A stretch of DNA of 64,000 nt from Streptomyces griseus subsp. griseus (GTDB lineage Bacteria; Actinomycetota; Actinomycetes; Streptomycetales; Streptomycetaceae): contig NZ_CP032543.1 in assembly GCF_003610995.1 (NCBI RefSeq), positions 4,836,001-4,900,000 on the forward strand, written 5' to 3'. Made by a program: the position numbers and the translations under genes. The notes beneath the pieces were generated by a model. It was not told the origin of the DNA. It saw only the letters and a list, made by a program, of their open reading frames with translations, and ran no database searches. How positions within the stretch are numbered: the first letter of the stretch is position 1; every line of letters starts with the position of its first letter. Below, piece after piece: positions 53,382 through 62,478 of this stretch.

Positions 53382-53749
53382 ACAGCCCTTTCGCCCGCTC
53401 CGGCCGATGACTCCTCTATATAGGGGAGTCATCGCGCGTCCACCGGGACTTCTCCACACCGTGTCATATGCAGCGGCATGGCTTCGGCCCGAACAGGGAA
53501 TACCCCTGGCAGGTCGACATCCGGTCACCAACCAGGCGGATGTCGCATCCAAGTGAGCGGCACCCAGTCCGCTCGCCCGGGAGGCCCTTTGCACACGAAG
53601 GACCGTAGACGCAGTCAGCCTGCGGCCGACGCGGAGGCCGTGGTCCGGCCCGAGCACAAGGGCCCGATCCCGGTCCGTCCTCTCCCTTCGGGAAGCTCCG
53701 CGACCGTTCGTCGCACTCCCCGACCTCGTCCGAGGGGGTACGTCCTTCC
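53382..53749. other. 368-bp intergenic region before phoH
   Basis: It contains the long palindrome at 53406-53433, a smaller perfect palindrome GGATGTCGCATCC (53538-53550), and presumably the phoH promoter. No gene is evident. Confidence 0.4.
53406..53433. terminator. 28-bp palindrome after uppS (terminator or operator)
   Basis: GATGACTCC (53406-53414) pairs perfectly with GGAGTCATC (53425-53433). The centre TCTATATAGG extends the stem through a T-G pair around a TATATA core. It lies 24 bases after the uppS stop. The AT-rich centre is unusual for a Streptomyces terminator, so a protein-binding site is an alternative. Confidence 0.5.
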
Positions 53750-55071
53750 GTGGTGACCAGTAGCAAGCGCCGCATGCCCGACAGGCGCACATACGTTCTC
53801 GACACCAGCGTCCTGCTGGCCGATCCCGGAGCCATGGCCCGCTTCGACGAGCACGAAGTCGTGCTGCCGATCGTCGTGGTCACGGAGCTGGAGGCCAAAC
53901 GGCACCATCCGGAGCTCGGATACTTCGCCCGGCAGGCCCTGCGCCTGCTGGACGACTTCCGGATCCGGTACGGCCGGCTGGACGCCCCGATCCCCCTCGG
54001 GGATCTGGGCGGGACGCTCCGCGTCGAACTCAACCACTCCGACCCCGGCATACTGCCCGCCGGGTACCGGCTGGGGGACAACGACTCACGGATTCTCGCG
54101 GTCGCCCGCAACCTCCAGGCGGAGGGGTACGACGTCACGGTCGTCTCCAAGGACCTGCCCCTGCGGATCAAGGCCTCCTCGGTCGGCCTCCTCGCCGAGG
54201 AGTACCGCGCCGAGCTGGCCATCACCGACTCCGGCTGGACCGGGATGACCGACCTCTCCCTCTCGGGGAGCAGGTCGACCTGCTCTTCACCGAGGAGACG
54301 CTCTACGTCCCCGAGGCCGCCGAGCTGCCCGTCCACACCGGGCTGGTCCTCCAGTCCGAGCGCGGCAAGGCGCTGGGCCGGGTGACGGCCGAGGGCAATG
54401 TGCGGCTCGTGCGGGGCGACCGGGAAGCCTTCGGCATCCACGGCCGCAGCGCCGAGCAGCGGATCGCCCTGGACCTGCTGCTCGACCAGGAGGTCGGCAT
54501 CGTCTCGCTGGGCGGCCGGGCCGGTACCGGCAAGTCGGCGCTCGCCCTCTGCGCCGGCCTGGAGGCGGTGCTGGAGCGCCAGCAGCACAAGAAGGTGATG
54601 GTCTTCCGCCCGCTGTACGCGGTGGGCGGCCAGGAGCTCGGCTATCTCCCCGGCAGCGAGGCCGAGAAGATGAGCCCCTGGGCGCAGGCGGTCTTCGACA
54701 CGCTCTCGGCGGTCGCCGGGCGCGAGGTCATCGAGGAGGTGCTGGGGCGCGGGATGCTGGAGGTCCTGCCGCTCACCCACATCCGCGGCCGCTCGCTCCA
54801 CGACGCGTTCGTGATCGTGGACGAGGCGCAGTCCCTCGAACGGAACGTGCTGCTGACCGTGTTGTCCCGGATCGGGGCGAATTCCCGTGTGGTGCTCACC
54901 CATGACGTGGCCCAGCGGGACAACCTCCGGGTCGGCCGGTACGACGGAGTCGTCGCCGTGGTCGAGAAGCTGAAGGGTCATCCGCTCTTCGCCCATGTGA
55001 CGCTCACACGTTCGGAGCGTTCGCAGATCGCCGCACTGGTGACCGAAATGCTGGAGGAAGGGCACATCTGA
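53750..55071 (+). CDS. PhoH family protein: PIN domain plus PhoH ATPase (one-base frameshift)
   Basis: Starts at GTG 53750. The N-terminal PIN nuclease domain has Asp in [12 protein letters not shown], Glu in VTELEAKR, and [13 protein letters not shown]. The C-terminal PhoH domain has [21 protein letters not shown], Walker [13 protein letters not shown] and Walker [13 protein letters not shown]. The two halves lie in different frames, joined at G4 (54265-54268). A fifth G reads [21 protein letters not shown] in frame, giving a full ~440-residue protein. PIN-PhoH proteins are ATP-dependent RNA unwinding/cleaving enzymes. It is probably intact in the organism. Confidence 0.85.
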
Positions 55072-55462
55072 CCTGCATGTCCTGTTGATGCCGCCCGGGT
55101 GAGCCAAGGAGCTTAGCCGGGCGGCATCGTGTTGCGCCGTCATTTCCGCGAAACCGATGGCCCAAACGGGGTGTGACCTTTCCCACGCAACACAGAATTG
55201 CCCTGTGGCATCCCCGTCCGGCAGAGTCTTGCTTCCGTCAGGCCCCGCATACGGCACTTGGGTACCTCCAGAGGTGCCACGCACCACACAACTCCACACG
55301 AGACGCCCGTATGCCGCCCGCGAGTACCACGCGGCGACCTCCTCGACAGGGGTTGCCCAACGGGCCCGTGCCTCCCGTGACCCACGCAGTAGGGAGGCCA
55401 GCGTCAGGGGCACGAACGCGCCCGCGAGGTCACCTAAGCGGACGATGCTGGAAGGACACCAT
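55072..55462. other. 391-bp region between phoH and the transglycosylase gene
   Basis: It holds the phoH terminator (55087-55128) and a leader of up to 330 bases before the cell-wall hydrolase. Such genes in Streptomyces are often preceded by a c-di-AMP riboswitch; I looked for the conserved blocks of that RNA and could not identify them. No gene is seen. Confidence 0.4.
55087..55128 (+). terminator. Hairpin terminator of phoH
   Basis: Perfect 12-bp arms GATGCCGCCCGG (55087-55098) and CCGGGCGGCATC (55117-55128) with an 18-base loop, 16 bases after the phoH stop. Confidence 0.75.
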
Positions 55463-56185
55463 GTGAGCCGGATCTCGGTCCGGGGGTTCGCCGTGGCATC
55501 TGCCACCGCGGTCACCACCGTTGGCGCCGTCGTAGGCGTTGCTGCGGGCGGCGCACCTGCCGCCGACGACAACAACTTCGAGGCTGCCGCAGCCGACACC
55601 ACGCTGCTCGCAGACATTCCCGCGGGCCAGCAGGCCCAGGTCCAGACCGCTTCGCTGACGCAGCAGGCCGATGCCCAGGCATCCGCCGCCGACGCCGCCG
55701 CGAAGAAGTCCGCCGAGGAGTCCGCCCGCCTCCAGGCCGCCAAGGACGCCAAGTCCAAGAAGGCGGACGCCGAGGCGAAGGCGGAAGCCGAGCGCGAGGC
55801 CGCGGAGAAGGCGAAGAAGGAGAAGGAGGCCTCCGAGCGCGCCAGCCGGTCCTCCGTCCGCGACGCCTCCTCGTTCTCCGCGCAGGGCTCGTACACCGTG
55901 GCCCAGGTGCAGGCGATGGCCCGCCAGATGGTCCCCGCGGACCAGTTCCAGTGCTTCAGCAACATCGTGAACCACGAGTCGACCTGGAACTACCGGGCGA
56001 CCAACGCGTCCTCCGGGGCGTACGGACTGATGCAGGCCCTCCCGGGCCACAAGATGGCCTCCGCCGGCGCCGACTGGCAGTCCAACCCGGCCACCCAGAT
56101 CAAGTGGGGCCTCAGCTACATGGACGGCCGCTACGGCTCCCCGTGCGGTGCCTGGTCCTTCTGGCAGGCCAACAACTGGTACTAG
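55463..56185 (+). CDS. Secreted lytic transglycosylase-like protein (SLT fold)
   Basis: 240 residues from GTG 55463, with GGAAGGA eight bases upstream; ATG 55445 is the alternative. A signal peptide (VASATAVTTVGAVVGVAAGG) ends near residue 34. A long Ala/Lys/Glu coiled coil (60-135) is followed by a C-terminal lysozyme-like domain with catalytic Glu172 (SNIVNHESTWNYRATNASSGAYGLMQALPG). Cys164 and a Cys near 228 likely form a disulfide. It cleaves peptidoglycan glycan strands. The sequence ends with WQANNWY, typical of Streptomyces enzymes of this group. Confidence 0.9.
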   Translation: MSRISVRGFAVASATAVTTVGAVVGVAAGGAPAADDNNFEAAAADTTLLADIPAGQQAQVQTASLTQQADAQASAADAAAKKSAEESARLQAAKDAKSKKADAEAKAEAEREAAEKAKKEKEASERASRSSVRDASSFSAQGSYTVAQVQAMARQMVPADQFQCFSNIVNHESTWNYRATNASSGAYGLMQALPGHKMASAGADWQSNPATQIKWGLSYMDGRYGSPCGAWSFWQANNWY

Positions 56186-56201
56186 GCCCGACCGGCCTTC
56201 C

Positions 56202-56235
56202 GAAGCCCCCCACCGCGAGCGCGGTGGGGGGCTTC
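56202..56235 (+). terminator. Hairpin terminator after the transglycosylase gene
   Basis: 15-bp arms at 56202-56216 and 56221-56235 (GAAGCCCCCCACCGC / GCGGTGGGGGGCTTC) with a GAGC loop, 16 bases after the stop. Confidence 0.85.
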
Positions 56236-56304
56236 GCGCGTGTACGGTCGCATCCGGCGAACCTGGCAGCGCTGGGGAGCGAAGTTGGGGGAAGGGAAAG
56301 AGAC

Positions 56305-57717
56305 ATGTCAAAACTGCCAGGCTGGCTGGACCGCTTCGGGTCCGAACTGACGGAACTGGGCGCGCGCCTGGAAGAGCGCCGGTCGCGCGCTCACGGCGAC
56401 GACGACCCCCAAGGCCCCACCGGGCCCCCGGACGCCGAGGACCCCGGCCAGGTCCCCGCGCCGCCCACGTACGCCCCCTCCGTCTCCGCCAAGCCCGATC
56501 CGGTCGCCGCGATTCCGTGGGGGATGCGGGTGGCGGCCGAGGCAGGGTGGCGGCTGCTCGTCCTCGCCGGGACGCTCTGGGTCCTGATGCAGGTGATCAC
56601 CGCCGTCCAACTGGTCGTCCTCGCCTTCTCGGCGGCCCTGCTCGTCACCGCGATGCTCCAGCCGACCGTCGTACGGCTCAAGCGGTACGGGCTGCCGCAC
56701 GGGCTCGCCACCGCGGTGACGGCCGTGCTCGGGTTCGTCATCATCGGTCTGGTCGGCTGGTTCGTCGTGTGGCAGGTCATGGACAACCTCGACACGCTCT
56801 CCGACCGGGTCCGCGACGGCATCGACGAGTTGAAGCGCTGGCTGCTGGACAGCCCCTTCCACGTCACCGAGTCGCAGATCAACGACATCGCCAAGAACCT
56901 CAACGACACCATCGGCACCAACACGGAGGAGATCACCTCCGCCGGGCTCCAGGGCGTCACCTTCATGGTGGAGTTCCTCACCGGCCTGCTGCTGGCCATG
57001 TTCTCCACGCTCTTCCTGCTCTACGACGGCCGGCGCATCTGGGAGTGGTCGCTGAAGCTGGTGCCCGCCGCGGCCCGCCCCGGTGTCGCGGGCGCCGGGC
57101 CGCGCGCCTGGCGCACCCTGACCGCCTACGTGCGCGGCACGGTGCTCGTCGCCCTGATCGACGCCATCTTCATCGGTCTCGGCCTCTACTTCCTCAATGT
57201 GCCGCTCGCGGTGCCCCTGGCCGTCTTCATCTTCCTGTTCGCCTTCATCCCGCTCGTCGGTGCCGTCGTCTCCGGAGCGCTGGCGGTGGTCGTCGCGCTG
57301 GTCACCGAAGGGGTGTGGACCGCGCTCTGGGCGCTGGTGGTGGTGCTGGCGGTGCAGCAGATCGAGGGCCACATCCTCCAGCCGTTCATCCTGGGCCGGG
57401 CGGTGCGGGTCCATCCGCTGGCCGTGGTCCTCGCGGTGGCGACGGGCGGCCTGGTCGCGGGCATCGGCGGTGCGGTCGTCGCCGTACCGCTGGTCGCGGT
57501 CACCAATACGGTGGTCGGCTATCTACGGTCCTACGGAGCGCCCCGGGCGGTGGGCGGCCAGCACGGGGCCACCGCCCTGGGGGTCGCGCCGACCGGGCCG
57601 CCGGCCGCCCCGGACGCGGTGCTCGAAGGGCCACCCGCCGAGCCCGTCACCCCGGTCGTGTTCCCCGACCCGCCGGAGGGCGGGGGGTCCTCGCCGGACG
57701 AGCCGCCGCAGAAGTAG
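56305..57717 (+). CDS. AI-2E family membrane transporter
   Basis: 470 residues from ATG 56305. A hydrophilic Pro-rich N-terminus (1-75) is followed by about eight membrane helices with the family's conserved blocks: QPTVVRLKRYGLPHGLATAVTAVLG, the large central loop (DSPFHVTESQINDIAKNLND), FLLYDGRRIW, and FIFLFAFIPLVGAVVSGALAVVVAL...EGHILQPFILGRAVRVHPLAVVLAVATGG. Family members export quorum signals or act as Na+/H+ antiporters; the substrate here is unknown. The Pro-rich C-terminal tail (420-470) is disordered. It converges on ahpD. Confidence 0.9.
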   Translation: MSKLPGWLDRFGSELTELGARLEERRSRAHGDDDPQGPTGPPDAEDPGQVPAPPTYAPSVSAKPDPVAAIPWGMRVAAEAGWRLLVLAGTLWVLMQVITAVQLVVLAFSAALLVTAMLQPTVVRLKRYGLPHGLATAVTAVLGFVIIGLVGWFVVWQVMDNLDTLSDRVRDGIDELKRWLLDSPFHVTESQINDIAKNLNDTIGTNTEEITSAGLQGVTFMVEFLTGLLLAMFSTLFLLYDGRRIWEWSLKLVPAAARPGVAGAGPRAWRTLTAYVRGTVLVALIDAIFIGLGLYFLNVPLAVPLAVFIFLFAFIPLVGAVVSGALAVVVALVTEGVWTALWALVVVLAVQQIEGHILQPFILGRAVRVHPLAVVLAVATGGLVAGIGGAVVAVPLVAVTNTVVGYLRSYGAPRAVGGQHGATALGVAPTGPPAAPDAVLEGPPAEPVTPVVFPDPPEGGGSSPDEPPQK

Positions 57718-57733
57718 ACGTACGGCGGGACAG

Positions 57734-57775
57734 GGAAGAGCCCCGGGGACGGTCGGTCGTCCTCGGGGCTCTTCC
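57734..57775. terminator. Bidirectional hairpin between AI-2E gene and ahpD
   Basis: Arms 57734-57750 (GGAAGAGCCCCGGGGAC) and 57759-57775 (GTCCTCGGGGCTCTTCC) pair with one mismatch around an 8-base loop. Confidence 0.85.
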
Positions 57776-57799
57776 ACGATCAGGATTGGTGCGGGGTGA

Positions 57800-58333
57800 C
57801 TACTCGGCGAGTACGGCCTCGGCGTCGAGGGTCACACCGACCGCCTGGATCACCGAGGCGACCTTGACGGCCTCCTGGATGGTCTCGCGGTCCACACCGG
57901 CCTTGCGGAGCACCTGCTCGTGGGAGTCCAGGCACTGGCCGCAGCCGTTGATCGCGGAGACGGCGAGCGACCACAGCTCGAAGTCGACCTTCTCCACGCC
58001 CGGGTTGCCGATGACGTTCATCCGCAGGCCCGCGCGGAGCGTGCCGTACTCCGGGTCCGACAGCAGGTGCCGGGTCCGGTAGAAGACGTTGTTCATCGCC
58101 ATGACGGCGGCCGCCGACTTCGCCGCGGTGTACGCCTCGGGCGACAGGTTGGCCTTCGCCTCCGGCTCCAGCTCACGGAGCACCTTCGGCGAGCGCGAGG
58201 CGATCGCGCAGGCCAGCACGGTGCCCCACAGCTGCTGCTGGGGGAGGTCGCTGTTGCCGATGACCGAACCGAGGTTCAGCTTCAGGTCCTTGGCGAAGTC
58301 CGGTATGGCGGACTTGAGTTCATCGAGAGCCAT
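57800..58333 (-). CDS. ahpD: Alkyl hydroperoxide reductase AhpD
   Basis: 177 residues, AhpD/CMD-like all-helical fold. The active-site cluster is complete: Glu119, Cys131 and Cys134 ([12 protein letters not shown]), His138. It recycles oxidised AhpC with electrons delivered through its disulfide, as in mycobacteria, where dihydrolipoamide is the donor. It follows ahpC by 10 bases on the same strand, so it is in one operon, presumably under OxyR control. Confidence 0.96.
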   Translation of the reverse strand: MALDELKSAIPDFAKDLKLNLGSVIGNSDLPQQQLWGTVLACAIASRSPKVLRELEPEAKANLSPEAYTAAKSAAAVMAMNNVFYRTRHLLSDPEYGTLRAGLRMNVIGNPGVEKVDFELWSLAVSAINGCGQCLDSHEQVLRKAGVDRETIQEAVKVASVIQAVGVTLDAEAVLAE

Positions 58334-58343
58334 GGGTATCAGC

Positions 58344-58898
58344 TCACTCGCCCGAGAGGAGCGCGACCGGGTCGAGGGTGTTCTCGCCCTTGGTCCAGTT
58401 GCACGGGCACAGCTCGTCGGTCTGGAGCGCGTCGAGGACCCGCAGGACCTCCTTGGGGTTACGGCCCACGGAACCGGCGGTCACCATCGTGAACTGGATC
58501 TCGTTGTTCTGGTCGACGATGAAGACGGCGCGCTGCGCGAAGCCGTCCTCGCCCTCGATGCCGAGGTCACGCATGAGCTCGTGCTTCGAGTCGGCCAGCA
58601 TCGGGAAGGGCAGGTCGGTCAGGTCCGGGTGGTCCTTGCGCCAGGCGTGGTGCACGAACTCGGAGTCACCGGAGAAGCCGAGGACCTGCGCGTCGCGGTC
58701 GGCGAACTCCTCGTTCAGCTTGCCGAAGGCGGCGATCTCGGTGGGGCACACGAAGGTGAAGTCCTTCGGCCACGCGAAGACGATCTTCCACTTGCCCTCG
58801 TAGGTCTTGTGGTTGATCTGCTCGAACTCCTTGCCGCTCTCCAGCGAAACACAGGCGGTCAGGTCGAACGTGGGGAACTTGTCACCAACAGTGAGCAC
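58344..58898 (-). CDS. ahpC: Alkyl hydroperoxide reductase AhpC (peroxiredoxin)
   Basis: 184 residues from GTG 58898 with AAGGAGAG upstream; a longer frame to 59054 runs into the control region. It is a typical 2-Cys peroxiredoxin: peroxidatic Cys51 in FVCPTEI and C-terminal cysteines 164 and 166 (ELCPCNW), the AhpE/AhpC actinobacterial arrangement that works with AhpD. It reduces organic peroxides, H2O2 and peroxynitrite. It is transcribed divergently from oxyR. Confidence 0.96.
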   Translation of the reverse strand: MLTVGDKFPTFDLTACVSLESGKEFEQINHKTYEGKWKIVFAWPKDFTFVCPTEIAAFGKLNEEFADRDAQVLGFSGDSEFVHHAWRKDHPDLTDLPFPMLADSKHELMRDLGIEGEDGFAQRAVFIVDQNNEIQFTMVTAGSVGRNPKEVLRVLDALQTDELCPCNWTKGENTLDPVALLSGE

Positions 58899-59031
58899 GC
58901 GCTCTCCTTGCAGCGTCTGGAAATCCCCTTTTGGGAGAGTTCCTGAGGGTTGGACGAGATCCACCTTGGCACAGAGTGCATTGATCAGTGAAATAGCTAC
59001 ACTCGGTCGCGATGATCGGAGGTGCCTATCA
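58899..59031. promoter_or_regulatory. Divergent ahpC-oxyR control region
   Basis: 133 bases containing both promoters and, by analogy with other actinomycetes, the OxyR binding sites. ATAGCT...CTATC-like half-sites are present around 58992-59030 (AATAGCTACAC, GTGCCTATCAG), but I cannot define the exact operator. Confidence 0.6.
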
Positions 59032-60021
59032 GTGGCGCAGGGAAAACAGGGCATACGCCCGAAGCAGTCCGGTAAGTCGGCCGCCAGGCAGCCCAGTCTG
59101 TCGCAGCTCCGCGCCTTCGCGGCGGTGGCGGAACATCTGCACTTCCGGGACGCGGCGGCAGCAATCGGGATGAGTCAGCCGGCACTCTCCGGAGCCGTCT
59201 CCACCCTGGAGGAGGCACTGGGTGTCCAGCTCATCGAGCGTACGACGCGCAAGGTGCTGCTCTCACCCGCCGGCGAGCGGCTCGCGGTGCGGGCCGGGGC
59301 TGTGCTGGAGGCCGTCGCCGCGCTGATGGAGGAGGCGGAGGCGGCCCGCGCCCCGTTCACCGGAGTGCTCCGGCTCGGTGTGATTCCGACCGTCGCCCCG
59401 TATCTGCTGCCCACCGTGCTCCGGCTGGTCCACGACCGCTATCCGGACCTCGACCTCCAGGTCCACGAGGAGCAGACCTCCTCCCTGCTGGAGGGGCTCG
59501 CCGCCGGACGCCTGGACCTGCTCCTCCTCGCCGTGCCGCTCGGGGTCCCCGGGGTCAGCGAGATCCCGCTCTTCGACGAGGACTTCGTGCTGGTCATGGA
59601 GCAGGAGCACTGGCTCGGCGGCCGTGCCGACATCCCGCGCGAAGCGCTGCGGGAGCTGCCGCTGCTCCTCCTGGACGAGGGCCACTGCCTGCGCGACCAG
59701 GCCCTCGACATCTGCCGGGAGGCCGGGCGTACGGAGGGGGCGCCGGTCACCACGACCGCCGCCGGGCTCTCCACGCTGGTCCAACTGGTCGCGGGCGGGC
59801 TCGGGGTGACGCTCCTGCCACGCACCGCCGTCACGGTGGAGACCGCCCGCAACGACGCCCTGGCCACCGGCCACTTCGCCCACCCGGCCCCCACCCGGCG
59901 GGTGGCGCTGGCGATGCGGACCGGCTCCGCGCGGGGCGGCGAGTTCGAGGAGTTCGCCGCCGCGCTGCGCGGGGCGATGAAGCCGCTCCCGGTGCGGGTG
60001 GTGGACGAGCCCCACGGATGA
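59032..60021 (+). CDS. oxyR: OxyR, LysR-type peroxide sensor
   Basis: 329 residues from GTG 59032 (CGGAGG nine bases upstream). The N-terminal LysR HTH (LSQLRAFAAVAEHLHFRDAAAAIGMSQPALSGAVSTLEEALGVQLIERT) is followed by the substrate-binding-like domain. The two redox cysteines of OxyR are conserved: Cys219 and Cys228 in LLLDEGHCLRDQALDICREAG, as in E. coli Cys199/Cys208. It senses H2O2 by forming their disulfide and activates ahpC-ahpD. A ~20-residue basic extension precedes the HTH. Confidence 0.96.
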   Translation: MAQGKQGIRPKQSGKSAARQPSLSQLRAFAAVAEHLHFRDAAAAIGMSQPALSGAVSTLEEALGVQLIERTTRKVLLSPAGERLAVRAGAVLEAVAALMEEAEAARAPFTGVLRLGVIPTVAPYLLPTVLRLVHDRYPDLDLQVHEEQTSSLLEGLAAGRLDLLLLAVPLGVPGVSEIPLFDEDFVLVMEQEHWLGGRADIPREALRELPLLLLDEGHCLRDQALDICREAGRTEGAPVTTTAAGLSTLVQLVAGGLGVTLLPRTAVTVETARNDALATGHFAHPAPTRRVALAMRTGSARGGEFEEFAAALRGAMKPLPVRVVDEPHG

Positions 60022-60075
60022 ACGGAGGCCGGTGTGGCGAGGAGGCTTCCCTCCCGCCGCACCGGCCCCGCTCCG

Positions 60076-62478
60076 CTACTCCGTGCGCAGCCCGTCCGGC
60101 CGCATCAGCCGCCACAGCGAGGGCAGCGACAATGCCGTCACCAGCAGGATCAGCCCAGCCCCCGCCCCGGTCAGCGGCAGGAAGAGCCACCAGTCGGAGA
60201 CGCTCTTCTCGATCATCCAGGTGAGCGTCGCGCCGAGCCCCAGCCCGCCCGCGACCGCCACCACGAGGCCGAGGACCACCGGGATCGCGGTCTGCCACAG
60301 GACCGACCAGCTCAGCGTCGTACGCCGGGTGCCGAAGGCGACCAGCACCGACAGCAGCCGCTTCCGCTCGCGCAACTGCTCCAGCTGGGAGACCAGCATC
60401 GAGGCGGCGATCAGCAGCAGCACCACGGTCGCCCCGACCTTGAGGCCGGTCTGGATGCTCTCGTACTGCCGGTCGCGCTCCACCGAGTCGAGGGTGACGA
60501 AGCGCATGGCGGGGTCGATCCGGGCCGCCGTGTTGCGCACGTGCTCGGCGACGTCCGGCACGCTCCGGTCGACCCGGATCTGGGCGGTGATCTGCGCGCC
60601 GGGCAGCGTGCCCGCGTCGATCGCCCCGGTGGTCGCCATGATCCCGTAGTGCGGGTCGCCCATCGGGTCGGTGCGGCCCTGCACGGTCGGGGAGCCGGCG
60701 GGCAGAGTCCACCGCACCGGCTTCCCGCCTCCGGAGCCGATCTCGACGACCTTGCCCTTGCGGGCCGTCTCGTCGATCCAGTCGGACATCTCGCGGTCAC
60801 CCGGCGGGTGGACGACGAACGTGTCGCCGTCCTGGCAGGCGCCGATCCGGGCCAGTTCGCGCAGGGTGGCGCAGGTGCCGACGGTCAGCGAGGTGGTGGG
60901 CGGGATGTCGTCGTCGGCGTAGACGCCCGGCTTGGACGCGTACGCCTCCACCGAGCCGATGACGGCCTCCACGCCCTTGGTGGCGCGGAACTGCGCGATG
61001 GCCGAGGTGGCCGCCTCGCCCGTGACGTTCTCTGAGTACCCGGCGAACTGGGCCCGCGTGGGGTCCTGGCCGGTCATCCGGTTGAAGTCGGCGTTCATCG
61101 CGGCGAACATCATCTGCAACGCGACCGCTCCCGCCACCGCCACGGTGACCCCGCTGACCGCGCGGGACGCGGCCCCGCTGCTCAACTGGAGCCTGCGGGT
61201 GGCGAGCTGCCAGGGGACCGGGCCGCCCCGCAGCCGGCTCACGCACGCCTCGACCAGCCACGGCAGCAGCAGGGCGAGCCCGACCAGGACGAGCACGGCA
61301 CCGGTCGCGATGAAGTACGGGTTCAAGGGCGCGTACTCGTAGGTGCTGACCCGGCCCGTGGAGGCGAGCACCACCAGCCCCGCGACCGGCATCAGCAGCC
61401 GCCACCAGAGCCGGCGGCCCCGGTCGCGGCCCCGGCGTACGACGCCGAGCGGCTCGATCGCCACGGAGCGCATCGCGACCAGCGTGACGAGCACGGCGGT
61501 CAGCGGCACCGCCACGGTGATCAGGGCGGCGAGCAGCGGATCGGGCACCAGGTCCGCCGGGAACGCGGTGACGTCCCAGATCTCCACCGAGCCCGCGAAC
61601 TGCCGTCCCACCACGAAGAAGACCAGCCCGGCCAGCAGCCCGAGGACCGCTCCGAACAGCGCCTCCCCGGCGGCGATCCGCCGGGTCGTGCGGATGTCCG
61701 CGCCGACCAGGCGCAGCGCGGCGAGTCTGCGGTCACGGCGCTCGCCGCCGAACCGCACGGCGGTGGCGATGAAGATGGCGACCGGCACCAGCAGGACGAC
61801 ACAGACCATGACGGTGAGCATGACCAGCAGCGGCGACAGCGGTGCGGCCTCGCGGGTGTCCCCGTACCCGGCGATCCGGTGGCCGCCCGAGGCGAGGGTC
61901 AGGGTGTCGTTGCCCGCGTAGTAGCGGAGTTCGTTCGGAGAGCGCAGCCCGATGTCGCCGATCGTGCCGGTGATCTCGTACGGGAGCCGCTCGCGCAGCA
62001 GTTCGTTCCCGGGGGCGGCCAGCAGCTCCTTGAGGGCGGGGGAGACCACCATCTCGTCCGCCCCGGGGAAGCGGTCGACACCCGGCGGGCGGGCCGGAGC
62101 CGTACCGTCGGCGCGCACCAGGTATCCCGCCACGGACTGGCTGTGGTACTCGGTGCCCGAGTCGGCCACCACCACCGAGGTGTCGGACTTCGGGGCGTTC
62201 GCGCCGGGCGTGTCGGAGATCCGGGCCTCCTTGCGCGCCTGGTCGCGCCCGTTCCGTTGGTCCAGCATGTGCGGCACGGACGAGGCGAGCAGCAGCAGGG
62301 CGACCCCGAGGCCGACGCCGACCGCCGTCAGCAGCGTACGGATCCAGCCCTCGCGGCCTCCGGCGGCGGCGAACCGGATGCCGAGGCCGAGGTCCCGGAG
62401 GGTGGCCGCGCCCCGCGCGGGCGGCTTCGGGCGGTCCTCCTCGGCGGCCGGAGCGTGACGGGAGTGGAGCAGCGTCAT
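60076..62478 (-). CDS. ABC transporter permease, FtsX/MacB-like, duplicated
   Basis: 800 residues. It has two FtsX-like units of about four helices, each preceded by a large extracytoplasmic domain. The first unit includes WIRTLLTAVGVGLGVALLLLASSV and LLVMLTVMVCVVLLVPVAIFIATA with RRDRRLAALRLVGADIRTTRRIAAGEALFGAV. The second is around LKVGATVVLLLIAASMLVSQLEQLRERKRLLSVLVAFGTRRTTL. Such proteins export peptides or antibiotics, or act as mechanotransmission pumps. Its start overlaps the ATPase stop by ATGA, so one operon under the PadR regulator. Confidence 0.92.
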   Translation of the reverse strand: MTLLHSRHAPAAEEDRPKPPARGAATLRDLGLGIRFAAAGGREGWIRTLLTAVGVGLGVALLLLASSVPHMLDQRNGRDQARKEARISDTPGANAPKSDTSVVVADSGTEYHSQSVAGYLVRADGTAPARPPGVDRFPGADEMVVSPALKELLAAPGNELLRERLPYEITGTIGDIGLRSPNELRYYAGNDTLTLASGGHRIAGYGDTREAAPLSPLLVMLTVMVCVVLLVPVAIFIATAVRFGGERRDRRLAALRLVGADIRTTRRIAAGEALFGAVLGLLAGLVFFVVGRQFAGSVEIWDVTAFPADLVPDPLLAALITVAVPLTAVLVTLVAMRSVAIEPLGVVRRGRDRGRRLWWRLLMPVAGLVVLASTGRVSTYEYAPLNPYFIATGAVLVLVGLALLLPWLVEACVSRLRGGPVPWQLATRRLQLSSGAASRAVSGVTVAVAGAVALQMMFAAMNADFNRMTGQDPTRAQFAGYSENVTGEAATSAIAQFRATKGVEAVIGSVEAYASKPGVYADDDIPPTTSLTVGTCATLRELARIGACQDGDTFVVHPPGDREMSDWIDETARKGKVVEIGSGGGKPVRWTLPAGSPTVQGRTDPMGDPHYGIMATTGAIDAGTLPGAQITAQIRVDRSVPDVAEHVRNTAARIDPAMRFVTLDSVERDRQYESIQTGLKVGATVVLLLIAASMLVSQLEQLRERKRLLSVLVAFGTRRTTLSWSVLWQTAIPVVLGLVVAVAGGLGLGATLTWMIEKSVSDWWLFLPLTGAGAGLILLVTALSLPSLWRLMRPDGLRTE

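Noticed and set aside
55129..55462. c-di-AMP (ydaO) riboswitch before the transglycosylase gene
   Set aside because: Expected from related genes, but the conserved sequence blocks could not be found by eye.
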